From positions 5,376,745 to 5,440,744 of the forward strand of contig JAJEKV010000039.1 of assembly GCA_021234155.1 (NCBI GenBank): a stretch of DNA of 64,000 bases, in the 5' to 3' direction. Below are positions 12,285 to 23,171 of this stretch, piece after piece. The notes under the pieces are model-generated. The model was not told where the DNA came from. It saw only the letters and a list, made by a program, of their open reading frames with translations, and ran no database searches. Position numbers and translations under genes: made by a program. Origin of the DNA: Isoetes taiwanensis. Taxonomy: Eukaryota > Streptophyta > Lycopodiopsida > Isoetales > Isoetaceae. Each line of letters opens with the position of its first letter. Position 1 is the first letter of the stretch.

Positions 12285-12519
12285 CTTTTTATCTGTGGCT
12301 GGGAGTTGTATGTTGTTTCTTCAAAGCCAAGGGTATTATAGTGCAATGGTGTGGTAAATAACCATTGAGAAAATGGCATGGTAACAATTTTTATGTCGTT
12401 CGGCTCTAACAAGATTTTTTGGTGTCTACCATTTCTGGTTGGTGTTTTCAGAGTTTGGAACTCCACCCTCGGGGACACAACTGCACCCTAATGTCCATTA
12501 CTCAAGGAGCACTTTTCTT

Positions 12520-13047
12520 TCTGTCGGTCTTTTTGCTCTTGTGCCATGGTTTTGGACTGGGTGAGTAATGGGTATAAACTGCCTTGGTCGAAAGGCCCTC
12601 CTCGGTTTTCCTTGGTTTCAACCTAACCATAAACCTGCTTTCATGCATGCTGATTTTGTGCGCTCTGCTATCCATGGCCTTCTTGATTCTGGTGCTGCCA
12701 TCCCTTCCATATCCCGTCCTTTTGTTTGTTCCCCTCTTAGTGTTGTCCCAAAGGCTAATGATAAATTTTGCTTGATTCTTGACCTTTTTATTGCCGACTA
12801 CTTTTAAGTATGAAACTATTAGGGACGTGCCTTCTATCTTATGCAAAAGGGACTTGCTTTTCACCATTGATTTACACTCGGGTTATCATCATGTTGATAT
12901 TCACCCGAACTTTTAGACCTTGCTGGGCTTTGAATTTGAAGGCCGCTTTTATATGTTCACATCCCTTCCATTTGGCCTTTCAACAACTTCTTTTGTGTTC
13001 ATCAAGCTCATGCGTCAATTGATTCACATTGATTCGCAGGTGGAGAT
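12520..13047 (+). pseudogene. DIRS-like retroelement reverse transcriptase fragment
   Basis: Across three frames the order is VLDWVSNGYKLPWSKGPP, then ADFVRSAIHGLLDSGAA, VCSPLSVVPKAND, CLILDL, TIRDVPSILCKRDLLFTIDL, HSGYHHVDIHP, LGFEFEGRFYMFTSLPFGLS and FIKLMRQL. The SGYHHVDIH and FTSLPFGLS pattern, with SPLSVVPK upstream, is characteristic of DIRS-type (tyrosine-recombinase) retroelement reverse transcriptases; Ty3 and Ty1 lack it. Frameshifts and stops break it, and the catalytic YxDD region and the recombinase are missing. DIRS elements are rare in flowering plants, which bears on the host. Confidence 0.65.
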
Positions 13048-13058
13048 CTTTCGGAGCT

Positions 13059-14050
13059 GTCAACCACTTAATGGCAGCATAACCTATATTTGTGGGACTT
13101 GACCTTTCAAGATGACCACCTACACCATAGTTTAAAAATTAGATGCCTAAATGTTTATCTCTCATCAAGTTGGACATTTTATAATGCACAATGGTTTTGC
13201 TTCAGCTACGCATTTGAAGAAAAAGTGCTTCAGCTACGCATTTTCATATAATACCTGTTCACACCAAACCTTACAACATTGAGGTTAAAAAACTCGGACC
13301 CCTATGAAAATAAATGTCTCTCCCCCTCTCTCCCTTGACAAGTGCAATGAGAAAAGATCTTGTTTGAAGCATCTAAGAAGCTGGAATTATTATTTTGTCC
13401 TAAACATATGCTAAGGATTTGTAGAAGTTTGACCAGAATTTTACTATATCAAAGCACATGTGTACCAGTAAGTAATTTGAAGGTAAGAAGGTTGCCATTA
13501 ATATTGAACCAGATAGGCAAGCTATCTGAATATGAAGTGAAACAATAAGCAAGCTAAGTTGTTTTGATATGCAGGGCACGCCCATTTTTACCAGTTCCAT
13601 GTCTGTATCCAGCAACACTTTATAGTTCCTTTTTTCTGTACAACGTAATTCTTTCAAGACAAGAGACTTTATCATATATGTAGATAAGGAAAGGGATGGT
13701 AGGATGCAAAACGATAGTTCCAACAATACTGATATGGAAGTAAAGGTGTTCTATTTGATCTTCTCTATACCAAAATGGACACGGTGGTCTAAAAATGGCC
13801 TCACATTGTGGGAAGATTCTGAAACGTTTCTAGAATGAAGTCAGATATGGAGGGCCGGGGAGTCAATTCTCATCGACACCTCAACACCGAGGTAAACTGT
13901 CTCAATCGAGAGGAGAAACAACAATTTAGGTGAAACAACATCAAGTGGAAATATTTCTGTATATAAGGAGGCAACAGAAGGAGCAAAAAGCAAGATACAT
14001 ACATGGAAAAAGCGGGCGTTGATGATAATCTTCGCCATATACAGCGCTGC
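13059..14050 (+). pseudogene. Upstream tandem copy: germin-like promoter and aborted 5' coding end
   Basis: This unit starts at TGTCAACCACTTAATGGCAG and is a close copy of 14100-15031, including the same TATA-like TATATAAGGAGG and the ATG context. The coding part differs by a 2-base loss just after the ATG (GGAAAAAGCGGGCG against GGAAAAAATGCGGGCG). That shifts the frame, and the similarity ends after about 20 codons at CAGCGCTGC. It therefore makes no germin. It keeps 66 bp (near 13470) that the downstream copy has lost. Confidence 0.75.
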
Positions 14051-14099
14051 ATCTTGTCACTAATAGTCCATTTTTGCATTCATATAGATTGCAAAGAAA

Positions 14100-15031
14100 T
14101 GTCAACCACTTAAATGGCAGCATAACCTATATTTGTGGGACTTGTCCTTTCAAGATGACCACCTACACCATAGTTTAAAAACTAGATGCCTAAATGTTTA
14201 CCTTTTATCAAGTTGGACATTTTATAACAAATGCACAATGGTTTTGATTCAGCTAGCTACGCATTTGAAGAAAAAGTTCACATCAAACCTTACAAAATTG
14301 AGGTTAAAAAACTCAGACGACTATGAAAATAAATGTCTCCCTCCCTCTCTCCCTTGACAAGTGCAATGAAAAAAGATCTTGTTCGAAGCATCTAAGAAGC
14401 TGGAATTATTATTTTGTCCTAAACATATGCTAAGCATTTGTAGAAGTTTGACCAGAAGTTTACTATATCAAAGCACATGTGTACCAGTGAAAGCACAGTG
14501 AAACAATAAGCAAGCTAAGTTGTGTTGATATGCAGGGCACGCCCATTTTTACCAGTTCCATGTCTGTATCCAGCAACACTTTATAGTTCCTTTTTTCTGT
14601 ACAACGTAATTCTTTCAAGACAAGAGACTTTATCATATATGTAGATATGCCAAGCAGGAGAGGGATGGTAGGATGCAAAACGATAGTTCCAACAATACTG
14701 ATATGGAAGTAAAGGTGTTCTATTTGATCTTCTCTATACCAAAATGGACACGGTGGTCTAAAAGTGGCCTCACATTGTGGGCAGTCAAAAAAGAATTCTG
14801 AAACGTTTCTAAAATGAAGACAGATACGGAGGGCCAGGAGGTCAATTCTCATGGACACCTCAACACCGAGGTAAACTGTCTCAATCGAGAGGAGAAACAA
14901 CAATTTAGGTGAAACAACATCAAGTGGAAATATTTCTGTATATAAGGAGGCAACAGAAGGAGCAAAAAGCAAGATACATACATGGAAAAAATGCGGGCGT
15001 TGATGATAATCCTCGCCATATACAGCGCTGC
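14100..15031 (+). repeat. Downstream tandem copy carrying the live germin-like promoter
   Basis: This is the second unit of a direct tandem duplication (start-to-start spacing 1041 bp, end-to-end 981 bp). It runs from TGTCAACCACTTAAATGGCAG through the promoter into the first 17 codons of the intact germin-like gene. Relative to the first unit it has a 66-bp deletion near 14488. Part of it also occurs at 9351-9705. Confidence 0.75.
14938..14947 (+). promoter_or_regulatory. Putative TATA box of germin-like gene
   Basis: GTATATAAGG lies about 35 bp before the ATG at 14982. This implies a very short leader if it is used as a TATA box. The same sequence is conserved in the aborted upstream copy near 13957. 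Confidence 0.45.
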
Positions 15032-15668
15032 AAAGGTTTCTGTAACAGAAGCCGAATCCGTGGCGCTGCAAGATTTCTGCGTGGGGGATCTGAATGCTAC
15101 GGTGCAGGTAAACGGCTACCCTTGCAGATCGAAGAAGTCCGTAACAGCGGATGATTTTGTATCTACTCTGCTCAGAACTCCAGAAAATGTCACAGAAAAT
15201 CTGGGCTCCTATGCTAACCTAATAACCGTAGATGTATTTCCAGCCCTCAATACGCAGGGTATCTCCTTAGCCCGCATTGATTTTGCCCCACATGGCCTTA
15301 ACCCTCCACATATCCACCCCCGTGGCGCCGAAGCCTTCCACGTCATCTCCGGTACCCTTTACTCTGGGTTTGTCTCCACTGACAATACCCTCTATGCCAC
15401 AACCTTGCAAGCTGGTGATACCATGGTCTTCCCCATGGGCCTCCTTCATTTCCAAATGAATCTTAATGATACCTCTGCTGTTGCATTAGCCTCCCTCAGT
15501 AGCCAAAATCCTGGTCGATGGGATGTCGCGCAGTCACTGTTTGATTCGGATCCTCTTATAACTGATGCTCTTATCAAGAAGAACTTTGTTGGCCTTAAAG
15601 ATAAGGATGTTGCTCTGCTTCGAAAGGTTGTCAGCAAGGCCTATGCAGTCAAAGCTAACCGCATGTGA
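14982..15668 (+). CDS. Germin-like protein (cupin), apoplastic
   Basis: This is an intact intronless frame of 228 residues, the normal family size. Residues 1-24 form a signal peptide. Cys33 and Cys48 are placed for the conserved N-terminal disulphide. Cupin box 1 (GLNPPHIHPRGAE) supplies His110, His112 and Glu117, and box 2 (PMGLLHFQMN) supplies His156, so all four metal ligands are present. NAT at 38-40 is a likely glycosylation site. The family forms manganese-binding oligomers in the cell wall, with superoxide dismutase or oxalate oxidase activity in some members. Which activity applies here cannot be told. The start MEKMRAL is preferred because it follows the TATA-like box; Met at 14991 is an alternative. 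The promoter lies in a tandem duplication. Confidence 0.92.
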   Translation: MEKMRALMIILAIYSAAKVSVTEAESVALQDFCVGDLNATVQVNGYPCRSKKSVTADDFVSTLLRTPENVTENLGSYANLITVDVFPALNTQGISLARIDFAPHGLNPPHIHPRGAEAFHVISGTLYSGFVSTDNTLYATTLQAGDTMVFPMGLLHFQMNLNDTSAVALASLSSQNPGRWDVAQSLFDSDPLITDALIKKNFVGLKDKDVALLRKVVSKAYAVKANRM

Positions 15669-17237
15669 GGATGAGCTTAACAAGCTTGGGTATAGACATG
15701 ATCGGATTTCAAATAAGTGGTTATCCATATTTTACTATTTTCAAATATAAGCAGCAACATTGTTCAAATGCATGAAATCTAAAAAAAACTTCCATTACAA
15801 AGTTTGTTTCTTTTAATATCTTTGTATACAAGAATGATACATCGCCAAAAATTCTAGTGTGGAAATGATGCCGATGCCGTTAGGTGGAGGCAGGGTTTAT
15901 AGTCAAAACTTCAATTGAAGAAACATTAGGAACAATTTAGAAGGCTCAAAATAGCTTTATCTTGAATATGGTGATACCTTCGCGGCATGATTTTTTATGA
16001 TGGGATCACAACCAAAAAATTACGTCCCACAAAATCATCCGCCCAAACTGCACAGTAAATCAATTACTGCGCATTTTAGGGGCAATTTTTTTGCCATGTT
16101 GCAATTGATCTAATCCAAAGCGCTCAATCCGGTTTTTGGTTTGCAGCTCTAATCTGCCTCATTCAGCCACCATGAAAGTGGCTTGAACTGATTTGGAGTT
16201 GGTCGGCCAAAATATCTCCACTTAAAAATCTCGCGAGGGCTGGGTGTAGTCAACATGATTGCGCAGTTTTTGCGTGATTTTGTTTCCGCCAGAAGGAATC
16301 ACACTACGAAGGTATCACCACTTTTAGGCGCGACGGTATCACCACAGTAGCGCTAAGGCTATTTTGAGCCAATTCAGAATATCGCATGAAAATTCCAGAA
16401 CGTTGGGTACAATGATAAAATGTCTCATGGAAAATGGAGAATGTCAAGTTAAAAGTTTTGATATCGATGACTTTTTTCTTTTGTTAACATTATGCAAAAG
16501 AAAAGGTGCCATGTCCCAAGGATGATTTATTCAGAGGATGATGTGGAGTAATATACCTGTCGACTTGGGCCTTCTTTGGCACATAAAGACGTCATTTCAT
16601 TTCTATTGTAGCGTTGCGTAATAATTTACAAGATGACTTAGTTGAGACAGTACTCGGGGCAAGAAATGGTTAATAGATTACTTGATGAAGGTAACCCAAA
16701 CTTTGCTTATACTAGATAACTTCCTTATAAGTTAAAATATCATAGCCCCAATCACCACCTGCACTCCTTCAAGAAAAGTCTTGCTTTCTTTTAAATCCTT
16801 TGGTAACAAAACACTAGATAAATTGCATTGTCAGTTAAAGATTAAATCAGTTTGCAACAAATTGGCACCTCATTCTTGAATTAAGGCGCATTTGTACCTT
16901 CATGTAGGTTGCATTTGTACCTTCATGTAGGTTGCAAATCTTTGCACTTAATCTCATCTGAATCCATATGTGCATGCAAATTTTCAAGTCGGCCCATATG
17001 TAAATTGCATAATAGGTCACCTTGCCCACAAAGGAATCGGTTTTTGGGATACATCCTCCTCATCTTCATCTTCCTCATTGAAAGACTTTTATATCGTGAT
17101 ATTTCATAAGTCTATTGTCCTACATCTACCTGTTATGTTCGGTACAAGGACTTGCACAATACCCCATCTAGACCAACTCCTTGAATTGCCAAGCATAGTA
17201 CGGGAGTTCTCAAAGATGTACATGGCTTGTTGGCAAC
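15669..17237. other. No gene recognised; contains a small inverted-repeat element
   Basis: Downstream of the germin-like gene there is no supported coding sequence. A candidate TIR element occupies 15969-16320. The two copies of a CTTCATGTAGGTTGCA-type motif near 16900-16940 are a short tandem repeat. Confidence 0.35.
15969..16320. mobile_element. Candidate small TIR element
   Basis: A perfect 14-bp inverted repeat, TGGTGATACCTTCG (15969-15982) and CGAAGGTATCACCA (16307-16320), bounds 352 bp with no coding frame. A further GGTATCACCAC copy lies just outside at about 16330. No clear target duplication was identified, so this is tentative. Confidence 0.4.
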
Positions 17238-17630
17238 AACATTGCATTAATATAATATTGTACATATTATTAAAACCCCCCAGACCCCCCAGTTGTTTTT
17301 GTTGATATTCGTACAAGGCGTCCATCGATAGGCTCGGACCGTTGGATGTTGATTTTGGACGATCTTGACCATCGTTAAGCGTTACTCATTTTTTAGTAAG
17401 TTTTCGTTAACTGTCAGCTCCAAATACACAATTGGACCAAAGGTTGTCACGCTTATTGTACATCTACGATATATATGTACTGGCATATGTCTTTGAGGAT
17501 CCTCCCCAATCGCTGGACGCCCTATACAAATATGAGCAAAAACAACTGGGAGGTCTGGGGGGTTTTAATTCAATGGTCTAATTTCTTAGTATGTGGTATA
17601 ATATGTACAATATTATATTAATGCAATGTT
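17238..17630. mobile_element. Foldback/MITE element (second type)
   Basis: The left end is AACATTGCATTAATATAATA, followed by a CCCCCCAGACCCCCCAG block and GTTGATATTCGTACAAGGCG (17238-about 17325). This is mirrored at 17520-17630 by the reverse complement, with one interruption of about 25 bp in the right arm. The centre carries no gene. It resembles the 7931-8386 element in style (C-run near a conserved ATATTC motif), but the sequences differ. Confidence 0.65.
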
Positions 17631-17798
17631 TATATATAATAGGATGTGTATAGGGACAAAACGTTTTTGGCCCCCTTGGGGCCTAGGGTGTTTCTCTGTG
17701 TAATTTTGCATTTTGCTAGCTTGTGCCCATGAGATATAACACAAATAAGAAATGATACAAGGTGTAATAATAATAATGTTGAAATAAAAGAATACATA

Positions 17799-18107
17799 CA
17801 ATAAGTCCCTTATAGGAAGCACAAAAACAACAGCATTGATGCCTCTGGCATTGTATCAATCTGCATGTTTCTTGAGGTATTTATGTTTGGATCCAAGCCA
17901 CCCTAACAAAATTAGAGTTGGCACCTCTTTGCCATGGCCTTTTTCAAGAAGTTGTGCTTGTTTTACGTCAAAAAGGCCAATTTGGAGGCTACGTTGCCAA
18001 GAATGGGAATAGCCAGATGCAGCCAAAGATTTAGATAAACTTGAAAATGCAAAAGCTTTTGTTAGGAAATCTCGTAAAGATGAAACCCCTTGTACGAGTA
18101 GTGTCAT
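17799..18107 (-). pseudogene. DUF829 (TMEM53-like) first-exon relic with premature stop
   Basis: Minus-strand translation from the ATG at 18107 gives a basic N-terminal region, then VPTLILLGWLGSKHKYLKKHAD. After a TGA comes YNARGINAVVFVLPIRDLL in the same frame. LGWLG...KHLKKHA-W-Y is the conserved opening of the DUF829/TMEM53 alpha/beta-hydrolase-like family, and the tryptophan expected after KHA(D/E) is here TGA. The rest of the hydrolase domain is absent. A one-base change made the stop, so the copy may not be very old, but the missing exons make it non-functional here. Confidence 0.7.
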
Positions 18108-20413
18108 TGAATGGCAATCCTGCCCAGAGCAAACAGAGCATAAGAGCTGAGTGTAAGATTATGATTCATTATGTGAAAGAAGTAAATAAAAGAATGCACT
18201 ACAACATCACCACATTACCACAGTAGGAAATTATATAGAACAGAGAATTACACGCAACAAAAAATTAAGCTGACAATGAGAATAGGTGCCCTAGCACAAC
18301 GTGCCTCATTGGAATCCATTTTATAATGTAAATGAAGTAAATAAATGAATGAAATTGAGCCAATCAAATACACGGGAGGATAGATTACAGAAGCTTAAAT
18401 GAGTTGCCACGATGAATGATAATAGGGCATGATGTTGGAAATGGAAGGATTTTGGAGAAGAAATAAATAGAGACTGTACAAAACAAGATGCTTTGAAGAA
18501 AAGATAGAGGTCCTCACATTACAGCTCTTGTCCAGGATCTGCAATTCGTTTAAGAAGCATCTATTTAAAATATGATCAACTTATGTTTACATGTATCCAT
18601 AGCGGAGTCTGTACAGAGAGCAATGCCTATCACTTTGAAGTTCCCTCAATTTTCTTCTAAATCCTTTTGTTCAAAAATGGCTGCACTGCTCCCCACACTG
18701 CTTTCTAAGCCACATGAGCATTTACTAATAACATTTTCCATAAATGTTCAGGATAGCAGTCTTGGTGTGCCTTCGAGATTGTTTGAATAAAATGCCTTAC
18801 TTGCTTTATCATGTACCTCTGTGACAATCAGAAAGAGTGAAAAAGAAACACTATAAACAATGGTTATTTTAACTATAATCTGCCATGCAAGAGCAAAAAG
18901 GAGACATATGGAATTGAACCATGAAAACAAAACCATTATTAACATAAACCATAGATGTAAATATGATTGAAGATGCCCTTTGAAGGTTCGATGGTTTTTC
19001 TTGGCGCAGGCGACAGCGGCAGCGGCCAGGGTAGTTCCTGAGGCAGAGAGCCGCCTTTGTCCTCTATTTTTGGCACTAGCATTGTTCCCTTGATCTCCCC
19101 AAAACTGAATCATGTTGCTAGCTAGGAATCGACCACTTTGGTGGAGGAAATTTGGAGTTTCTTGGTGTCAGAAATTTGAAGCAGCATCAGGCGGTTCTTC
19201 ATAGATTCTTGCTGGTAAGCCACTAACATGGCATTTTACTCTTCTGCTCTATGAAGCAGTATGTTTTTGTCTTGGGCGGTGGATCTTTCTGAGGCAAGAA
19301 CACATTGAAATGGCATGGATGCCTATAAGATGGAGTAAATATTTGCAGGCTGATCTATCAAGTGGCGCAGTTTTAGTTTCTTGCAGTTTTACATTTTTAT
19401 CATCCAGGTTCTTTCACATTTGGCTATTTCCTTTTCCTACTCCTTCTTTCTAGCAGAAGGGTTCAAATTGTGCATTGGATGGTCAGATAGATTCTTTCTT
19501 TAGCAGTACATTCATGTGGGTCTTTATATTTCTGGATATTGATTAGAAAATGCAAGGATACATGCTGTAAAGTGGCTAGCAAGTGATTGATTACCTTTTA
19601 GCACTCGGTTCCTATCTCAAGTACTGCTATGCTTGAGTAGTTGTCAACTTTTGATGTGCTTTGGTATTTTATGCCAAGAACTCTCAAGTACTGATATGCT
19701 TGAGAGATTACTGATTCTTGATCCTATGCCAAGAACCTCATAACCTTCACAAGTACTGATATGCTTCGTTGGTTATGCTCAAATACTGATATATTTTGAG
19801 TGAGAGCTGCTTGGGTTTCATATTATCTTGCTACAGCTTTACAGATATGGAGCTTTATACTTTTCTTGCCCTTGTCATCATTATAGAGGCTTTATGTGGT
19901 TCTCTCAGATATGAATCTTCAGGGGCCTTTCAGGGCTTATCCTTAACTCAACGTATTCATGCCATGGTTGCTCGTCCTCTTGAGTGGCCCAGTGTCCTTC
20001 CATACCCACTTTTCGTACCCTTCTTGTACTTGTGTTCTTCTGCCGTTGAATAGTTCGAAGTCGTCCTAACCTTCTCAATGCATCCTTATGAAGTTTTTTC
20101 GGGGCTTGACATTGTGCTATCCCGTCGGTTTTGCCTCCTTTTTCTGCTCCTCCCAAAATATGGGCACGATTCAAGTAGCACTTCCATTCCTTCATACATG
20201 TCCTCGTAACTTACATGACGACTCTCCATCAATCCACCTATCCATATACCCCCACTCAATCCTGTTTTCCTACCTCCACGACGACCATCCTTGAATTTGG
20301 CGTGATTTTTGCTAGTTCCACTTGCTCCGACTGCATGAGAAGTAAAAGCACCACCCATATCACCCATTGCAGAGCTTTTGTCCAATCGACCTTTGAGGTG
20401 GAGTTAATAAAAT

Positions 20414-20665
20414 GTAGTCAACTAGAGGCTAGTGTGTATAAGCAAAGGAGCATCTCACTCGCATATGTCTAATTGAAGCCAATGAATTATAACTAATGAT
20501 CCCAGATCACTAAAACTAGCAAAGAAGCAAGCTCACTTTGTTAGGTATTGGCGTTAGGTTCACAGACTCATAAGATATAGTCAACCAGGGACTAGTGTGT
20601 ATAAGCAAAGGAGCAGCTCATTCGCATATGTCACACTGCCTCTAATCGATGCTAGTGAATTATGA
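20414..20665 (+). repeat. Direct repeat pair around CTAGTGTGTATAAGCAAAGG
   Basis: About 85 bp beginning GTAGTCAACTAGAGGCTAGTG at 20414 recurs from about 20578 (ATAGTCAACCAGGGACTAGTG), with a spacing of roughly 165 bp. It includes the shared ATAAGCAAAGGAGCA and GAATTATRAYTARTGATC blocks. The function is unknown. Confidence 0.55.
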
Positions 20666-21127
20666 TTAGTGATCGCAAGCCCCATTTGAGTAGTTATTTG
20701 CACATCTTTTCACATGCATCTCATAACCCAGGAAATCATCCTTGACCGGTCACACTTTCATAAGTGAGAATTCAATATTTTTAGGGCTTTAGTTGCTGGA
20801 TGATATGAGAGGGATAACGCCCTGGAAGGCGGGTGTTATGCCCTATTATAACAAATGAGTGCCCAAGTTCTAGGGTGTTATCCGCCTTAACAACCTGGGC
20901 CCGAGAGTTTTATGGTGGTTTTGTGGCAGTTTTATAGTGGTTTTCATAACAGGGTCGTGGAATTTACACATCAGCCCCACGTATACGTTTGCGCATCCCA
21001 TATGCCTAAATACGTATATATATACATGGTATACTTGAAACTATACACATAAGAAATGAATATACTACCATTGTACATTCACAAAATACAGATAAGAAGA
21101 AATGAGAGTAAATAACAGATAATTCCC

Positions 21128-21275
21128 TGCCTTTGGGACACGATAAATCTATTGGCAAGCTAATAGATAGATAGATAAGAGGATGTAAGCGTGCTGCTAA
21201 CTTTATGCCATAATAGATAGGTTCTTTTTATCGTATCCTGCCTTTGGGACACGATAAATCCATTGGTGAGCTAAT
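21128..21275 (+). repeat. Short direct repeat pair
   Basis: CCTGCCTTTGGGACACGATA followed by AATCYATTGGYRAGCTAAT occurs at about 21129 and again at about 21238, with a GATA-type microsatellite between them. Confidence 0.6.
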
Positions 21276-21477
21276 TTTCTTTATCAATATCCCAGAACAT
21301 GCTTAGTTGATATTATTAATTTAAGACCAATAAAAACTTAAGGAACTGCCATGAGCTTCTGCCTTATCATCTCTGTAGCAGTGCTTGAGGTTATCAAGAT
21401 GCTGACATTACTATACAAAACAAGTCAATAAATAAATAAATATATTCCTAAATACTGAAAATATACAAGAAACATAC

Positions 21478-21730
21478 CAGTAAATGTCCATCAATAGTCC
21501 CGCTACCAAAAGAATATAAAGCTTTTTTGTATTGATTCTCTGCCATAAGAACATCTATTGCAGGTTGTTTGCGATTCGATTGTGATCCCTTCATTTTATT
21601 GTCTTGTATATAAACAATCTCGAGTGGATTAAGTATCCATGTAAGCCGCTCATGGCTACACACACAGAATCTTTCTCCTACTTTGATTTGAGTCTTCGAT
21701 GGCACAAATGCCCAACCAAGCTGGAAATGC
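21478..21730 (-). pseudogene. DUF1990 / UPF0548 family exon
   Basis: Between an AG acceptor (minus strand, just above 21730) and a GT donor (21477-21476), the frame reads HFQLGWAFV, KVGERFCVC, LTWILNPLEIVYI and SFGSGTIDGHLL. This matches the plant DUF1990 (UPF0548, At2g17695-type) core, where HF-LGWAFV, FCVC, PL-VVYV and F-FGSGTLHGHLL are conserved. About 15 extra residues sit between VYI and SFGSG compared with the usual form. A possible 13-base upstream exon ending WEM (21809-21821) would join in frame. No other exons were found, so this is scored as a fragment, though a live multi-exon gene cannot be excluded. Confidence 0.62.
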
Positions 21731-22261
21731 CTGCACATTATTATTGAAGTTATACAAAGCTTAACATAGTGAAAAAACTAAACAGGAATATCAAGCTTCT
21801 TCATTTACATTTCCCAGTAATCTGCAGAAATAAAGCACACTTTATAGGCAGAGACATGAATGTGATTGATAACAAGCTGTGCTAAAATGGTTGAGCACAA
21901 TTATTTTGCTAGCCGAATGCACAAAACAACCAGAGACCTTGCCTCTTCTTTCCAATTATAGGCAACAAAGGTGTTTCCCAGCTAGACATGTTATTTTACA
22001 ACAACTGATTTCAGACATCTACGGGAAATGCAGCACTAAGCTAGACAGCCCTGTGACTTGATAAGAAGCTATGCGAAAATGGTTGACACATCTTCAAGCA
22101 GTAGTGGACGTCTCTGCCATGAAATTGCCACCTAATGGCCACTACACACACTTATTAGAGCAATTGTTGCCCGTGCACTAAGCCAATGATGCTATCTAAA
22201 CTGGACTCTTCATTATCCATAAGATCGTTTGATGTATAATATATGTGCAAAGTAATACACT

Positions 22262-22615
22262 CTAGGCTTGGAAGTGAACATGTGGTAGGATGTACACTGC
22301 GTGGGCTGAAAATAGACTAGAATGATAAAACAACAGTTTGAAAATGAACTCTACAATTTTATGCTTAGGTACTTTTTCTATCTTGATGTACAAGCTCAAA
22401 GCATGCAGCAGGATGCACACTGCAAAGAAAGAAAGAAAGAAAGAGGAAGAATAGACTAAAGTAATTTGAAATATATGGAACACACTGTTTTGAAAATGAA
22501 ATTTGCTGCTATACTTTTACAGACTCAGAGCCTGCAGCAGGATGTACTGCAAAGAAACAAAGAAAAGACTAGAACAATTTGATATATAGTGCAATCTGTG
22601 TGAAAATGAACTATG
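22262..22615. repeat. Degenerate ~130-bp tandem repeats with (AAAG)n
   Basis: Three diverged copies share CAGCAGGATGYACACTGCAAAGAAA, ATAGACTAGAATRATTTGA and TGAAAATGAA blocks. A pure AAAG run lies at about 22423-22444. No coding potential. Confidence 0.5.
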
Positions 22616-22641
22616 CCATGATGCACCACATACCTCCAGTT

Positions 22642-22966
22642 TTATAGTAAATCTCGTTCTTTTGAGAAGACATCCTCACCGCACCCCAGTTTTACACGCA
22701 TATAATTGATCATATACCCATCTTCTTTCATGACCTGATCCCGGGAGGCACATTCAAGAGTATTTTGAAGACAAGAAAAGTCGGAGAACTCGTACGCAAG
22801 GCTAGGAATCTGCAGCTTGGTTGTGGAAAATGTGCGGGGCTGAATCCCTCCGATCTCATCTTGGGCTTCCAAAACCACCGGATCTAAACCATGGCCAAGC
22901 AAGATGCTTACAGGCGCACATGCCACTCATTCCAGCTCCGATGATGCAAAGTTTTTTGGCACCCAT
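22642..22966 (-). pseudogene. Plant flavin-containing monooxygenase first exon, frameshifted
   Basis: The minus-strand frame from the ATG at 22966 starts MGAKKLCIIGAGMSG, the FAD-binding GxGxxG Rossmann motif, and continues ACKHL. A single extra base then moves the reading to the frame GHGLDPVVLEAQDEIGG, followed by FSTTKLQIPSLAYEFSDF and DQVM. These are hallmarks of plant FMOs, NADPH- and FAD-dependent N- or S-oxygenases. The frame stops near 22642, and the NADPH and FMO-identifying motifs are missing. The one-base insertion and lack of later exons make it a pseudogene fragment. Confidence 0.8.
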
Positions 22967-23171
22967 AATAGCTCGAGCTCTAGAGTGACCGGATAACTGG
23001 CAGGGCAGATAAATCACGCACCTAATCATAACGCACGAGACCGCCAGTTTACATGCAACAATGGGTTTGGAGCAGTCGCCAGCATATCCTAGGTATATTC
23101 CAGCATATACTTAGGATATGCCACATACCCACATAAACGAAGGTTTGCCCCCTAAGGGCAACCCAAAAAAG

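Larger units (their letters stand above)
18227..21477. other. Largely non-coding stretch with local direct repeats
   Basis: I recognise no gene. Open frames near 18748-19113 (-), 19905-20385 (-) and 19796-20472 (+) have no identifiable domain. A motif close to AAGTACTGATATGCTTGAG recurs four or five times at 19615-19800. Two longer direct-repeat pairs are listed separately. Confidence 0.35.
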
